A stretch of 64,000 nucleotides of DNA from Natrinema sp. DC36 (GCF_020405225.1 NZ_CP084472.1:1736001-1800000); one strand, 5' to 3'; positions 17,481-26,714 are shown, counted from the first letter of the stretch. The notes: generated from the sequence alone by a model not told the origin. Made by a program: numbers and translations.

Positions 17481-20042
17481 CTACCTGTGCGGAGGGGACC
17501 GCTTCCCGACGTGGCCGCGTCGCTTGAGTCGGCGGTAGAGCGCCATGACGTCCTCGAAGTCCTCGCTGCCGTCGTTATCGATGTCGTACCGGCCGGGTCG
17601 TGGCTCGGGGTCGGTGATCGACGCCGCGTTTCTGACCGTCAGCGTCGTCGACTCGTCGCCTATCGAGAGTTCGTACTCGCCGGCCTCGACAACCTTCGCC
17701 CGATCACCGGGCACGTCGCCGGGAACGACCTCGAGCGTCGCGAGGTCGAGTTCGATTTCGACGGTTGCGGACTCGCCGGGGCCGAGCGCGACTCGCTCGA
17801 AGCCCATCAGCCGGCGGTGGGGCTGGAGCACCGACCCGTAGAACTCGGTGTTGTACACCTCGACGATGTGCTCGCCGGCCCGTTCGCCGGTGTTCTCGAC
17901 CGTTACTCGAGCCGTGACGGGCGGGTTTCGAGCGGGGTTGCCGACGGTGTCCCGCGAGAGCGAGAGGTCCGAGTACTCCCAGTCGGTGTAGGAGAGCCCG
18001 TGCCCGAACTCGTACTGGACCATCCCGCTCTCCGCGCCGACGGACTGGCGCGGCGGGTAGTCGTCGTAGAAGAGAGGGACGTGGCCGACGTTGGCTTCCC
18101 AGGTAAACGGGAGCCGTCCCGACGGGTTGTGGTCGCCGAAGAGTGTGTCGGCGACGGCGACGCCGGTGTCGCTACCGGGCTGGCCACCGAACAGGACGGC
18201 GTCGAGGCGGTCGAACGTCTCCGCAGTCCCGCGCGGGCTCCCGGCGAGGATGACGCCAACGAGCGTGACGTCGTCGGCGACCTCCTCATCAACCAGTTTC
18301 ACGAGGTCCCGCTGTGCCTCGGGGAAGCGCATCTTGTCGCGGTCGCCGAACCCCTCGTTGTGCGGCCCCTCGCCGAGCACGACGACGACGGCATCGGCCG
18401 CGTCGGCGGCGTCGACGACCGCCGCCTCCTGCTCGTCGGTCACGTCGAAGAACCCGTTGTCGAAGTTCTCGTAGATGCTCTCGTAGGGCGCGGCCTCGAA
18501 CTCGGTCGGGACGTGCGCGAGTCGGTCGCCGAGTCGGTCCGATAGCTCGCCCGCGATGGTGTTCTGACGCGGTCTTGGCCCGTCCTCGGTCAGGGTGCCG
18601 TCCTCGATCCCCTGCCAGCCGAGCGTCCAACCGCCGTGTTGCATCAGGAACCGGTTGGGCGTTCCCGCCTCGATTCCGGGACCGGTCAGCAACACGTCCT
18701 CGGCCCCCTCGAGCGGAAGCGCGTCCGTTTCGTTCTTCAACAGGACCAGCGACTCCTTGGCGAGTCGCTCGGAGACGTCCCGCGCGCCGCCGACGAGACC
18801 GCCGATCTCGTCCTCGGGGACGGTGGGCCGGTCGAACAGTCCGAGGTCGCACTTGAGCTCGAGGATGCGACGGACCGACTCGTCGATACGGTCCTCCGAG
18901 AGGTCGCCGCGCTCGACGAGGTCGATCGTCGTCTCGATGAACTCCGTCGGCGCCGTCTCCCCACCGCACATGTGCATGTCGATCCCGGCCTCGAGGCCCT
19001 GCCTGACGGCCTCGCGCCACCCCTCGTCCGTATCGGGACGGAACTCGTGGTTCGAGATCATCCGCTTGAAGTCGTCCCAGTCGGTGAGGACGACGCCGTC
19101 GAACTCGAAGCGCTCCCGCAGCACCTGCGTCAGCAACCACTGCGAGGCGTGGACGGGCATTCCGTTGACCGCCCCGCTGTTGACCATCACCGTGTCGGCC
19201 TCCTCGAGCGCTCGCTCGTAGGCCGGGAGCTGTCTGGTGCGAAGATCTCGCATCGACGTGCGGGCGTGGGCGCGGTCCTTTCCGGTGTTGGGCGTCCCGT
19301 ACCCGGCGAAGTGTTTGACCGTCGCCGCGACGCGACCGTTCCGCTCGAACCCGCGGGCTCGCGCCTTCCCCAGTTCGCCCAGCAGCATCGAGTCCTCGCT
19401 GTGGCCCTCGAAGTACCGGCCCCAGCGCATATCCCGGAGCACGTCGACCGTCGGTCCGAAAATCCAGTGGCCCCCCATCGCGGCGATCTCGTTCCCGGTG
19501 TGGGTCGCCGCCGCCTCGACCAGGTCGACGTCCCGGGTCGCGCCCATGTTGAGCCGCTGTGGGAAGCTCGTACAGCCGTCGAGCAGCGTGTTCCCGTGGA
19601 GCGCGTCACAGCCCCAGATGAACGGAATCCCGGCGGCCGTATTCTCGACCGTATACCGCTGGAGCCGGTTGAGCCCCGCGACGAACTCCTCGCCGTCGAA
19701 CGTCGGTCCCGTCGCCCCGCCGTTGAGGATCGACCCGACGTGAAGCTCCGTGAACAACTCGCCGAGCGTCTCCACGTCGTCGTGATCGTTGAACGCGGTC
19801 TCGGGACCGAACCCCTCGCCGAGATCATCGATCGCGACCTGCGTCATCTGGCCCACCTTCTGCTCGAGGGATAACTCGTCGATCACGTCGTCGAGATCCG
19901 TTCCGGTTCGCTCGGCCGCGGCGGTACTCGCGCCGACGCCGACCGCGGACGCCGCCGTCGCCGCACCGGTCGTCTTCATGAACGTTCGCCGCGATTCGTC
20001 GATCGCTTTCGATTCGCGTTCCGATGGTTGATCGTCTGACAT
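17481..20042 (-). CDS. Secreted glycoside hydrolase family 3 (beta-glucosidase-like) with dockerin-like tail
   Basis: 853 residues. A Tat signal S-R-R-T-F-M-K at 17-23 is followed by a hydrophobic A-rich stretch. The GH3 N-terminal barrel includes K-H-F-A-G-Y-G and the nucleophile aspartate in V-L-T-D-W-D-D near 320. The GH3 C-terminal domain has L-V-L-L-K-N, and a fibronectin-III-like domain contains GHGLSYTDWEYSDLSLS. The last ~35 residues, Y-D-I-D-N-D-G-S-E-D-F-E-D-V, look like one EF-hand/dockerin-type calcium loop. It probably hydrolyses beta-linked glucosides or xylosides outside the cell. The start at 20042 is chosen over 20054 because the TATA-like sequence is then about 30 nt upstream. 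Confidence 0.87.
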   Translation of the reverse strand: MSDDQPSERESKAIDESRRTFMKTTGAATAASAVGVGASTAAAERTGTDLDDVIDELSLEQKVGQMTQVAIDDLGEGFGPETAFNDHDDVETLGELFTELHVGSILNGGATGPTFDGEEFVAGLNRLQRYTVENTAAGIPFIWGCDALHGNTLLDGCTSFPQRLNMGATRDVDLVEAAATHTGNEIAAMGGHWIFGPTVDVLRDMRWGRYFEGHSEDSMLLGELGKARARGFERNGRVAATVKHFAGYGTPNTGKDRAHARTSMRDLRTRQLPAYERALEEADTVMVNSGAVNGMPVHASQWLLTQVLRERFEFDGVVLTDWDDFKRMISNHEFRPDTDEGWREAVRQGLEAGIDMHMCGGETAPTEFIETTIDLVERGDLSEDRIDESVRRILELKCDLGLFDRPTVPEDEIGGLVGGARDVSERLAKESLVLLKNETDALPLEGAEDVLLTGPGIEAGTPNRFLMQHGGWTLGWQGIEDGTLTEDGPRPRQNTIAGELSDRLGDRLAHVPTEFEAAPYESIYENFDNGFFDVTDEQEAAVVDAADAADAVVVVLGEGPHNEGFGDRDKMRFPEAQRDLVKLVDEEVADDVTLVGVILAGSPRGTAETFDRLDAVLFGGQPGSDTGVAVADTLFGDHNPSGRLPFTWEANVGHVPLFYDDYPPRQSVGAESGMVQYEFGHGLSYTDWEYSDLSLSRDTVGNPARNPPVTARVTVENTGERAGEHIVEVYNTEFYGSVLQPHRRLMGFERVALGPGESATVEIELDLATLEVVPGDVPGDRAKVVEAGEYELSIGDESTTLTVRNAASITDPEPRPGRYDIDNDGSEDFEDVMALYRRLKRRGHVGKRSPPHR

Positions 20043-20052
20043 ACGCAGCTGC

Positions 20053-20079
20053 ATTACTACTCGATATGTAATAAATATT
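20053..20079 (-). promoter_or_regulatory. Promoter patch of the GH3 gene with inverted repeat
   Basis: An AT-rich island just upstream of the GH3 start. ATAAATATT at 20071-20079 reads as a TATA box on the minus strand, about 29-37 nt upstream of the ATG at 20042. An inverted repeat ATTAC-N10-GTAAT (20053-20057 and 20068-20072) lies between the box and the coding region and could be an operator. No regulator gene adjoins it. Confidence 0.45.
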
Positions 20080-20340
20080 TTCTACGCAATCAGATAGGGA
20101 TAACTGCAATAGAACGTGCCAATGGAACGAGGCAACGGAACGAACGATACGCCGAACTCGCCGACGGCAGCTGTCTCGAGCGCACTATGAGTTGCGCCGA
20201 GTCTCGAGGGAGGGGACCGATCGTTCGATCCATCGTCGACGCGCGCCGTCGTCGCTGTCGACGACGGATGCGAAACGGAACTCGAGGAGAGACCAATCGG
20301 ACGAGAGAAAAACGGATGCGCGGTGTATCGGTGAACCGAA

Positions 20341-21414
20341 TCAGTCGTCGGCCGGCGTCGGCGCACCGGGCTCGACATCGATCTCGCCCGCATCGAGGTC
20401 CGCCTCAACGTTCCGGGCCGCCTCGACCATGTTCGCCATCTTGCCGTAGGCGACCTCGCGGGGCAGCAGCTTCACGCCGCAGTCCGGCGAGACGACGAGC
20501 TGTTCCGGCGGGACGACCTCGAGCCCCTTCTTGATGTTCGCCTCGATCTGCTCGACGGACTCGACCTCGGCGACGTGGGCGTCGCAGACGCCGAGCGCGA
20601 GATCCTTGGAGAACTCGGGGTCCTTGAACACGTCGAGCTGCTCGTAGTCGCCGTTCGCGAGTTCGAGATCGAACTCGTCGACCGGGAACTCGAGGATCTC
20701 GGGGTAGATGCGGGAGTAGTCGCCGTAACAGACGTGGAGGCCGATGCGGACCTCCTCGGGGATGTCGGCGACGATGTGCTCTAAGGCCTCGCCGACGATG
20801 GCGTGGTCGTCGGGCGTCGTCGCGAGCGCGGGCTCGTCGATCTGGATGTAGCGCGCGCCGGCGTCGACGAGTTTCTCGATCTCCTCGTTGACGAGGTCGG
20901 CGAGCTCGAGGGTGAGTTCGTCGTCGTCATCGTAGGCCTCGTTGAACGACCAGTTCGCTAGGGTGTAGGGTCCAGTGATCGGGACCTTGACCGGTCGGTC
21001 GCTGGCGGCCGCGGTGAACTCGTACTCGTCGACGAGCCAACTGTCCTCGTACTCGACCTCGCTGACGACGCTCGGCTTGTCGAAGTAGTTGTGGCCCCAG
21101 ACCTTGACGGGGCCGTTGAACTCGTAGCCCTCGATTCGGTGGGCGAAGAACTCGACCATCTCGTTGCGCCGCATCTCGCCGTCGACGACGACGTCGAGAC
21201 CGGCACGTTCGTGCTCGTTCGTGATAAGACGGGCCGCGTCGTCCTTCGCCTCCTGATAGTCGTCCTCGTCGAAGCCGTGATCTTCGTCCTTGTAGAGTTC
21301 CTTCGCGCGGTTGAGCCACTTGGGCTTGGGATAACTGCCGACGACGGTCGTCAGCAGGAAGTGGTCGTGCTCGTGATCCGGCTGTCGGAACTGATCTTTG
21401 TTCTCGTTCGTCAT
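20341..21414 (-). CDS. metE: Methionine synthase, cobalamin-independent core type (catalytic)
   Basis: 357 residues, matching the C-terminal catalytic domain of MetE without its N-terminal duplicate. Zinc ligands are visible: H-V-C in R-I-G-L-H-V-C-Y-G-D near residue 227, a following glutamate in D-L-E-L-A-N-G, and the last cysteine in S-P-D-C-G-V-K-L-L near 311. The enzyme transfers a methyl group to homocysteine to form methionine. In archaea the methyl donor of such core enzymes may be a methylated corrinoid protein rather than a folate. The start is an ATG overlapping the stop of the upstream gene (ATGA), arguing for coupled translation. Upstream in-frame starts reach 21561 inside that gene. 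Confidence 0.85.
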   Translation of the reverse strand: MTNENKDQFRQPDHEHDHFLLTTVVGSYPKPKWLNRAKELYKDEDHGFDEDDYQEAKDDAARLITNEHERAGLDVVVDGEMRRNEMVEFFAHRIEGYEFNGPVKVWGHNYFDKPSVVSEVEYEDSWLVDEYEFTAAASDRPVKVPITGPYTLANWSFNEAYDDDDELTLELADLVNEEIEKLVDAGARYIQIDEPALATTPDDHAIVGEALEHIVADIPEEVRIGLHVCYGDYSRIYPEILEFPVDEFDLELANGDYEQLDVFKDPEFSKDLALGVCDAHVAEVESVEQIEANIKKGLEVVPPEQLVVSPDCGVKLLPREVAYGKMANMVEAARNVEADLDAGEIDVEPGAPTPADD

Positions 21415-22415
21415 GCTGCTTTCACCTCCGCGAGGTCCGCGGCTTCCGCGAGTACCTCGAGTTTCTCCACGTACTTGCCGTAGGGCAGGTAGAACGGTTC
21501 CGTGTTCGTCGTCAGGTAGACCGTCTCGAACTCGGTGACGCCGAGTTGCCCCTCGACCCACTCGGTCCGCTCGCGGATCGCCTCGGGATCCTCGACGAGC
21601 GTGTTCTGGCCGTCAGCCAGGCCCAGCGCGACATCGTCGGGTGCGCCGTACTCCTGAATGTTGTAGAGGTTGTCGTCCTGGTTCGCGACGAAGTCGAAGC
21701 CGACCGCGTCGATGTCCGCGTCGAGCAGGTGCGCGTAGACCTTCTCCTCGAGTGCGCCCCAGTAGGGCTGGACGACGACGTCGGCGTCCGTCGCGCTCGC
21801 GACTCGATCGATCGCCTCGCTTGCGCGCTCATCGTCGCCGTCCGCGGGCGCGTTCTCGACCAGCGACGGCTCGAGCAGGAACAGGGTCTCGTGCTCGGGA
21901 AAGGCGTCGACCTCGCCCTCGAGGAACTCGGCGATCGCGCCGAGGAACTCCGCATCGTCGCCGTACTGTTCGTCGGTTGCAAGATCGGCCAGCGAGTACG
22001 GGCCGGGAAGGACGGCCTGCAGGTCGTCGCCGTCGATCAGTTCCGCAGTCGCCTCGAGTTCGGCCGCGATGTCGCCGGTGGGCTCGAGATCGTCCTGCAC
22101 GACCGGCTCTCGATAGAAGTTGTTGTTGTCGTAGTAGCGGACGATCCCGCGGGTCTCGACGGCGTCGGCGACGGCCAGCGGGTGGGCGAGCATGTCGTCC
22201 CAGCGCAGTTGGCCTTCGACGATTCGGTCGAGTCCGGCGTCCTGCTGGACCTCGATCACTTCTTCACGGGCTTCCTCGTAGGCCGCAGTGATTTCTTCAC
22301 CCTCGTCGCCGCTGATGAGGTCGTGTTTCTGGTGCCCTTTGAGGTCCGAAAGGTCGTCTTTCGCCCAGTCCGGGAGCGGATACAGCCCCGGCGTGGTCGA
22401 AACGTACTCAGTCAT
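21411..22415 (-). CDS. MetE-like paralogue lacking zinc ligands
   Basis: 334 residues of the same UROD/MetE barrel as the following gene (P-G-P-Y-S-L-A-D-L-A near residue 130, T-N-T-E-P-F-Y-L-P-Y-G-K near the end). It contains no cysteine at all. Positions where the catalytic paralogue has H-V-C and D-C-G read V-V-V-Q-P-Y-W-G and T-T-N-T-E. It is therefore unlikely to be a zinc-dependent methyltransferase itself and may be a binding or regulatory partner, or correspond to the N-terminal half of full-length MetE. The ATG at 22415 is chosen over 22532 because a TATA-like box at 22443-22458 lies between them. Confidence 0.8.
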   Translation of the reverse strand: MTEYVSTTPGLYPLPDWAKDDLSDLKGHQKHDLISGDEGEEITAAYEEAREEVIEVQQDAGLDRIVEGQLRWDDMLAHPLAVADAVETRGIVRYYDNNNFYREPVVQDDLEPTGDIAAELEATAELIDGDDLQAVLPGPYSLADLATDEQYGDDAEFLGAIAEFLEGEVDAFPEHETLFLLEPSLVENAPADGDDERASEAIDRVASATDADVVVQPYWGALEEKVYAHLLDADIDAVGFDFVANQDDNLYNIQEYGAPDDVALGLADGQNTLVEDPEAIRERTEWVEGQLGVTEFETVYLTTNTEPFYLPYGKYVEKLEVLAEAADLAEVKAA

Positions 22416-22442
22416 CGTGTCCCCAGCTAGGCTATACCGACG

Positions 22443-22458
22443 CTTAATATTTTCCATC
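22443..22458 (-). promoter_or_regulatory. Promoter of the metE pair
   Basis: On the minus strand the sequence GGAAAATATTAAGC is an AT-rich TATA-like element in otherwise GC-rich DNA. It lies about 30-43 nt upstream of the ATG at 22415. It would drive both overlapping metE-type genes. Confidence 0.5.
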
Positions 22459-22644
22459 CGTTCTAATACACTCCAGTAATTTCGACGGGTTTCGGCGGAT
22501 TCCGGGTTCGATTTCGAGACGTGAGTGAACAAGCACCACGCGGCTGCTACCCGACGAACAGCTGTCGGCCCGAAACCGAGACGGACCGCTATCGATCAGT
22601 GGGTCTGCTCGGGTGTACGAGACTCCGCGGTGGGATTGGCAGAA

Positions 22645-23856
22645 TCACTCCAGTGCCAGCAGGGCGTCGGTCTCGTCATCGACCCGCGCGACGACGTAGA
22701 TCGTGCCGTCGTCGAGGACCGGCCCCGGCCCGACCCGTCCCGCGAACTCGCGCTCGAACCGGAGCGTGGGACCCCCGCTCGGACTGTCACCCGGCGTCGG
22801 GTCCAGTGCGCGGAGGCGATCGCCGCCGACGAAAACGGTGTCGCGACCGTACGCCGGCGCGGTGTGTCGCCAGTCGCCGATGTCGTGTTTCCAGTGTCGA
22901 TCACCGAATTCGGTATCGACGGCGTGAAGCTCCTGACCGTTTGCGACGAGAACGAGCCCGTCGGCCACGGCAATGCCGTGGTCGGCCCAGCCGGAATCGG
23001 CCGTCCAATTGCGCGTCGGGTTCGATATCCCATCGTCCATCAGCGCGTACGTCGTTCCGTCTCTGCAGTTGACGTAGACCAAGTCAGTGTCCGCGCTGGG
23101 TGGAGCCGTCGGCTCGGCAGGTAGTTGCCACCGCCGTCCACCCATTCCGTCCCTGTCCAGCAAATACACCATCCCGGCTCGAGTGGTGATGACGAACCAG
23201 TACGCCATGAAGACGGCAGGATGGTCCTGGACCTGTCCGAAGTCCTCGCGGTCCCACCGAACCGTCCCGTCGGCGGGATCGAGCGCGACGACTCGTTCCC
23301 CTGCGCCACAGACGAGTTGCTCACCGGCGCGCGTCGCCGGCGTCGTCACCACACCGGGCGTCTCGAGTTTCCGTTCCCACAGCTGTTCGCCCGTCTCGGC
23401 CTCGAGCGCGAGAATCGCGTTCCCGGTCGAAACGTAGGCGACGTCGTTCCAGAGCAGCGGCACCCGCTTGACGTCCTCGGCCGTCCACAGTTCCGTCCCC
23501 TCCGCGGCGTCGAGAACTCGAAGGGTGTCCACGTCAGGCTGGTAGACGCGCCCGCCGGCGACGACCGGTGCCTGATAGGTGAGTTGTGAGACCTCGACCC
23601 GCCAGCGCTCGGTGACACCGTCGACCGGGGCCTTGCCGTCACCGATCTCGCGGGTGTTGGCCGCATTGCAGCCGAACGTCGACCACTCGCCGTTGGCCCC
23701 GCGGGCGCTGTTCCCGGGATCCGGTAGACGTTCGACGCCCGACGGCGGCGGCTCATCTGGACCTCTGCGCCGCGAGAGTAGTGAACAGCCCGCGAGCGCG
23801 ACGCTCACACCAGTCGCGCCGACGCTCGTCAGTAGCGTTCGTCGAGTGGAGGGCAT
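22645..23856 (-). CDS. Tat-exported lipoprotein with PQQ-type beta-propeller repeats
   Basis: 403 residues. It starts MPSTRRTLLTSVGATG with the lipobox L-A-G-C at 21-24, a combined twin-arginine and lipoprotein signal. The mature part has repeated W-x-x-x-V and G-x-x-x-W/A-L-D/E-A-x-x-G-x-x-x-W blades (for example L-A-L-E-A-E-T-G-E-Q-L-W-E-R), the pattern of PQQ-like/outer-surface propellers. It is probably a cell-surface scaffold or sensor, and quinoprotein activity is not shown. An upstream M (23877) gives a less typical signal peptide, so the ATG at 23856 is chosen. Confidence 0.82.
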   Translation of the reverse strand: MPSTRRTLLTSVGATGVSVALAGCSLLSRRRGPDEPPPSGVERLPDPGNSARGANGEWSTFGCNAANTREIGDGKAPVDGVTERWRVEVSQLTYQAPVVAGGRVYQPDVDTLRVLDAAEGTELWTAEDVKRVPLLWNDVAYVSTGNAILALEAETGEQLWERKLETPGVVTTPATRAGEQLVCGAGERVVALDPADGTVRWDREDFGQVQDHPAVFMAYWFVITTRAGMVYLLDRDGMGGRRWQLPAEPTAPPSADTDLVYVNCRDGTTYALMDDGISNPTRNWTADSGWADHGIAVADGLVLVANGQELHAVDTEFGDRHWKHDIGDWRHTAPAYGRDTVFVGGDRLRALDPTPGDSPSGGPTLRFEREFAGRVGPGPVLDDGTIYVVARVDDETDALLALE

Positions 23857-23925
23857 CACTCGGAACCTCCAACTCATCCGAAATTAATCTTCGGGTGACG
23901 TATTCCGGAACTCCAATCTGGGCCG

Positions 23926-24498
23926 CTATCGGAGCAACTCGAGGACGGTCAGCGTCTCGAAGGGGAACGACTCGTCGGCGACGGCGACGGCGCTGAAGCC
24001 GTGCTCGCCGGCTTCTTCAACCACCTCGTCGACCCCCGTCAGGCTGCTGACCAGCAGGAAGACGCAGCCGCCGGGAGCGAGTACCCGACCGACGTTCGCG
24101 AGGAACGGGTCGATGACGGCCCGACCGTCCTCGCCGCCCGACAGCGCGTGTTCCATCCAGTCGTCCCACTCGTTTTCGGGATCGGTCGGCAGGTACGGCG
24201 GATTGAAGACGACCGCGTCGAACGCGCCGTCCCGAAACGGCGAGACGAGATCTGCCTGCACCGTCTCGACGCCCGCCGACCGAGCCTGACGAACGGCGTG
24301 GGGGTTCAGGTCCGACGCGATCACGCGAGCCCCCGTTCCGTCGGCGATCTGTCGGGCGACGTAGCCCGAGCCGGTTCCCACCTCGAGCACGAGATCGCTC
24401 GCCTCGAGTCGCTCGCAGGCCGCCTCGGCCAGCAGGTGCGAGTCCTCGGCGGGCTGGTAGACGTCCGGTTCCTGCGCGCGTCTGTCCTCGAGTCCCAT
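23926..24498 (-). CDS. HemK2/PrmC-family protein methyltransferase
   Basis: 190 residues. SAM-binding motif L-E-V-G-T-G-S-G-Y-V-A near 38-48 and the catalytic N-P-P-Y (F-N-P-P-Y-L-P-T-D) near 98. The short length without an N-terminal recognition domain fits the archaeal/eukaryal HemK2 (Mtq2) group, which methylates the glutamine of the GGQ motif in release factor aRF1. It starts at the base next to the mscS stop codon, and both lie downstream of ksgA on the same strand, so this is probably one transcription unit. Confidence 0.83.
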   Translation of the reverse strand: MGLEDRRAQEPDVYQPAEDSHLLAEAACERLEASDLVLEVGTGSGYVARQIADGTGARVIASDLNPHAVRQARSAGVETVQADLVSPFRDGAFDAVVFNPPYLPTDPENEWDDWMEHALSGGEDGRAVIDPFLANVGRVLAPGGCVFLLVSSLTGVDEVVEEAGEHGFSAVAVADESFPFETLTVLELLR

Positions 24499-25686
24499 CT
24501 AGTTCTCCTCCGGTGTCGTCATCTGTTGTTCGCGCGCGTTGTCGTCAGCCGTCGCGTTCTCAGCCGTCGCGTTCTTCGCGGCGGGCGTCGCCTCGCTCTC
24601 GTCGGCGATCCGGAAGCCGCCGGTTTCGGCGCGCCCCGAGAGTTCGCGTTGCGGGTACGGGATCTTGATGTCCTCGGCCTCGAACGCCCGCTTGATGGCG
24701 TTGATCGCGGCGGTCCGGGCCTTCCAGTGGCGTCTGGCGCTCGGCTTGTCGATCCAGAACCGGACGCCGAGCACGACTGCCGAGTCCCCGAAGGACTTCC
24801 CGACGACCTGCGGCGACGGCGCGGCGATCGCCTCGTCGACCTCGTCGATCGCGTTTTCCGCGAGGTCGGCGGCGCGTTCGACGTCGGTCCCGTAGTCGAC
24901 CCCGACCTCGACCTCGAGTCGCAGGCGACCTCGCTTCGAGCGGTTCGTCACCATACTCGAGGCGATGACGTCGTTCGGGATCATGATGTACTCGCCGTCG
25001 AACGACCGGAGCTGGGTGTTCACGATCGAGATGTCGGTGACGATCCCCTCGTTGTCTTCGACTTCGATCCAGTCGCCGATTTCGAAGGGGCGGGCGAACA
25101 TCAGGACGAACCCCGAGAGCATCGTCCCGAGGGTCTGGCGGGCGGCCATCCCGAGGACGATCCCGAGGAAGCCGGCTCCGACCAGCAGGCTACCGAGATC
25201 CTCGATCCAGATACCCAGAACGACCACGATCGAGACGGACCAGATGATCACCTGCGAGAGTCGGTGTGTCACCTTGCGCTGGTGGGCCGTCACTGCCGTC
25301 GACGAGTTGAAGACCTCCTCGATCAGCCGGGCGACGAACCGGGTGACGATGACCGTCACGACGAGCAGGAGAAACGAAAAGAGTGCACGCGCCACGGCGT
25401 CGCTGCTCAAACCGAGATCCAAATAGAGCCGCTGAATCTCGTCTGTGCGGCCCCAGACGCCGGTCATAACGGCGATACTCGCGAGGCAACTGACGATGAG
25501 CAGCGACATCGAGACGATGTCCGCGTACAGCGGCCTCGCCCGCTCGCAGAGCCACGCGTGGAGCCGACGGTAGGAGAGAAGCACGGCGATCACGGTCCCG
25601 ACCGCCGCGAGAGACACCGCGAGTTTGAGCTCGGTCGTCGGAATCGCCTCCGACAGCCAGTCGAGCTCCGTCAGTAGTTCGAACAT
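24499..25686 (-). CDS. mscS: MscS-family mechanosensitive ion channel
   Basis: 395 residues. Three to four N-terminal membrane segments, then the MscS pore/beta-domain signature G-A-G-F-L-G-I-V-L-G-M-A-A-R-Q-T-L-G-T-M and F-A-R-P-F-E-I-G-D-W-I-E-V. This is followed by a cytosolic alpha/beta vestibule and a hydrophilic tail rich in A/T/E. It releases solutes on hypo-osmotic shock. The start at 25686 (M-F-E-L-L-T-E-L) is chosen over 25746, which would add a charged stretch before the first helix. The stop abuts the hemK2 start. Confidence 0.85.
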   Translation of the reverse strand: MFELLTELDWLSEAIPTTELKLAVSLAAVGTVIAVLLSYRRLHAWLCERARPLYADIVSMSLLIVSCLASIAVMTGVWGRTDEIQRLYLDLGLSSDAVARALFSFLLLVVTVIVTRFVARLIEEVFNSSTAVTAHQRKVTHRLSQVIIWSVSIVVVLGIWIEDLGSLLVGAGFLGIVLGMAARQTLGTMLSGFVLMFARPFEIGDWIEVEDNEGIVTDISIVNTQLRSFDGEYIMIPNDVIASSMVTNRSKRGRLRLEVEVGVDYGTDVERAADLAENAIDEVDEAIAAPSPQVVGKSFGDSAVVLGVRFWIDKPSARRHWKARTAAINAIKRAFEAEDIKIPYPQRELSGRAETGGFRIADESEATPAAKNATAENATADDNAREQQMTTPEEN

Positions 25687-25806
25687 GCGTTCGTCTCGCC
25701 GATCTGTCGTTCGCGCAGCTTTGAGTATCCGTTGGTTGGTTCGCACCGTTCAGTGGTTCGACGCGAGTCGAGGCTGTCTCGCCGCTCGAGCGCTCGTCGA
25801 CCGATA

Positions 25807-26646
25807 TTAGTCGTCGGTCGGCTCTCCGACGTCCCGCGCGAGCTGGGCCAGCGCGGCGAACTCCGCCGGTGCCATCGCGCCGGCCCGCTTCCGGAGCACG
25901 TCCTCGTCCGCCGCGTCGACGACCGCCTCCGGCTCCGAGAGTCCGGAGATGTGACCCGTGTTCCTGATCGCGTTCCGGATCGTCTTCCGGCGCTGGGTGA
26001 ACAGGGCCTTGACGAATCGCAGGAAGAACTCCTCGTCCTCGACCGCGTAATCGGGTTCTCGCGGGACCGCTCGAACCACCGCGCTCTGGACGGCCGGCGG
26101 CGGCGAAAACGCCTCCTTCGGGATCGACTCGACGAGTTCGATATCCGCGTAGTGCTGGCTCGAGACCGAGAGCCGGCCGTACTCCGACGTGTCGGGCTCA
26201 GCGACCATCCGCTCGGCGAACTCCTGTTGGAACATCAAGACCAGCGGCTTCTTCTCCGGAAACAGTCGGAAGGCGATCTGGCTCGAGACGCCGTAGGGGA
26301 GGTTCGACACCGACGCGGTAAACTCGGGGAGGTCGACCTCGAGCGCGTCGCCCTCGATGACGGTCAAATTCCCGGCGTCGATCTCGTCGGCGAACTCCTC
26401 GCGCAAGAATTGGACGAGTTCGCGGTCCCGCTCGATGACTGTGGCTTCATCGCCGACCGCGAGCAATCGGTCGGTCAGCGCGCCCGTTCCGCCGCCGATC
26501 TCGAGCAGGTGGCTCGTGTCGGCGTCGATCTCAGTGAGGTAGGTTGGCAGCCGATCCAGCACCCGGTCGTCGACGAGGAAGTGCTGGTCGCGGTCCGGAT
26601 CGCCGCGGACGCCCGCCCGGGCGATCAGTCCGTCTGGATCTCTCAT
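25807..26646 (-). CDS. rsmA: 16S rRNA dimethyladenosine transferase (KsgA/Dim1)
   Basis: 279 residues with the full KsgA pattern: D-Q-H-F-L-V-D near the start, SAM site L-E-I-G-G-G-T-G-A-L-T near 50, the catalytic N-L-P-Y near 110, and the C-terminal helical domain with A-L-F-T-Q-R-R-K-T-I-R-N. It dimethylates two adjacent adenosines in helix 45 of 16S rRNA. It heads the block ksgA-mscS-hemK2. The genes that usually precede ksgA in haloarchaea (from memory: rpl21e, rpoF, DUF655) are absent, and a hairpin-rich gap lies there instead. Confidence 0.9.
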   Translation of the reverse strand: MRDPDGLIARAGVRGDPDRDQHFLVDDRVLDRLPTYLTEIDADTSHLLEIGGGTGALTDRLLAVGDEATVIERDRELVQFLREEFADEIDAGNLTVIEGDALEVDLPEFTASVSNLPYGVSSQIAFRLFPEKKPLVLMFQQEFAERMVAEPDTSEYGRLSVSSQHYADIELVESIPKEAFSPPPAVQSAVVRAVPREPDYAVEDEEFFLRFVKALFTQRRKTIRNAIRNTGHISGLSEPEAVVDAADEDVLRKRAGAMAPAEFAALAQLARDVGEPTDD

Positions 26647-26714
26647 TGCCGGCGCTTCGGCTGGGGTGCGTGTAAACGCACCGTCTCAGACGTCCCTTTT
26701 TGCTGCGGGTTGCT

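Noticed and set aside
18636-19874. 412-codon plus-strand frame opposite the GH3 gene
   Set aside because: Antisense shadow of a well-supported glycosidase.
24001-25677. 558-codon plus-strand frame over hemK2 and mscS
   Set aside because: Antisense to two recognised genes and spans their boundary; composition fits a shadow frame.
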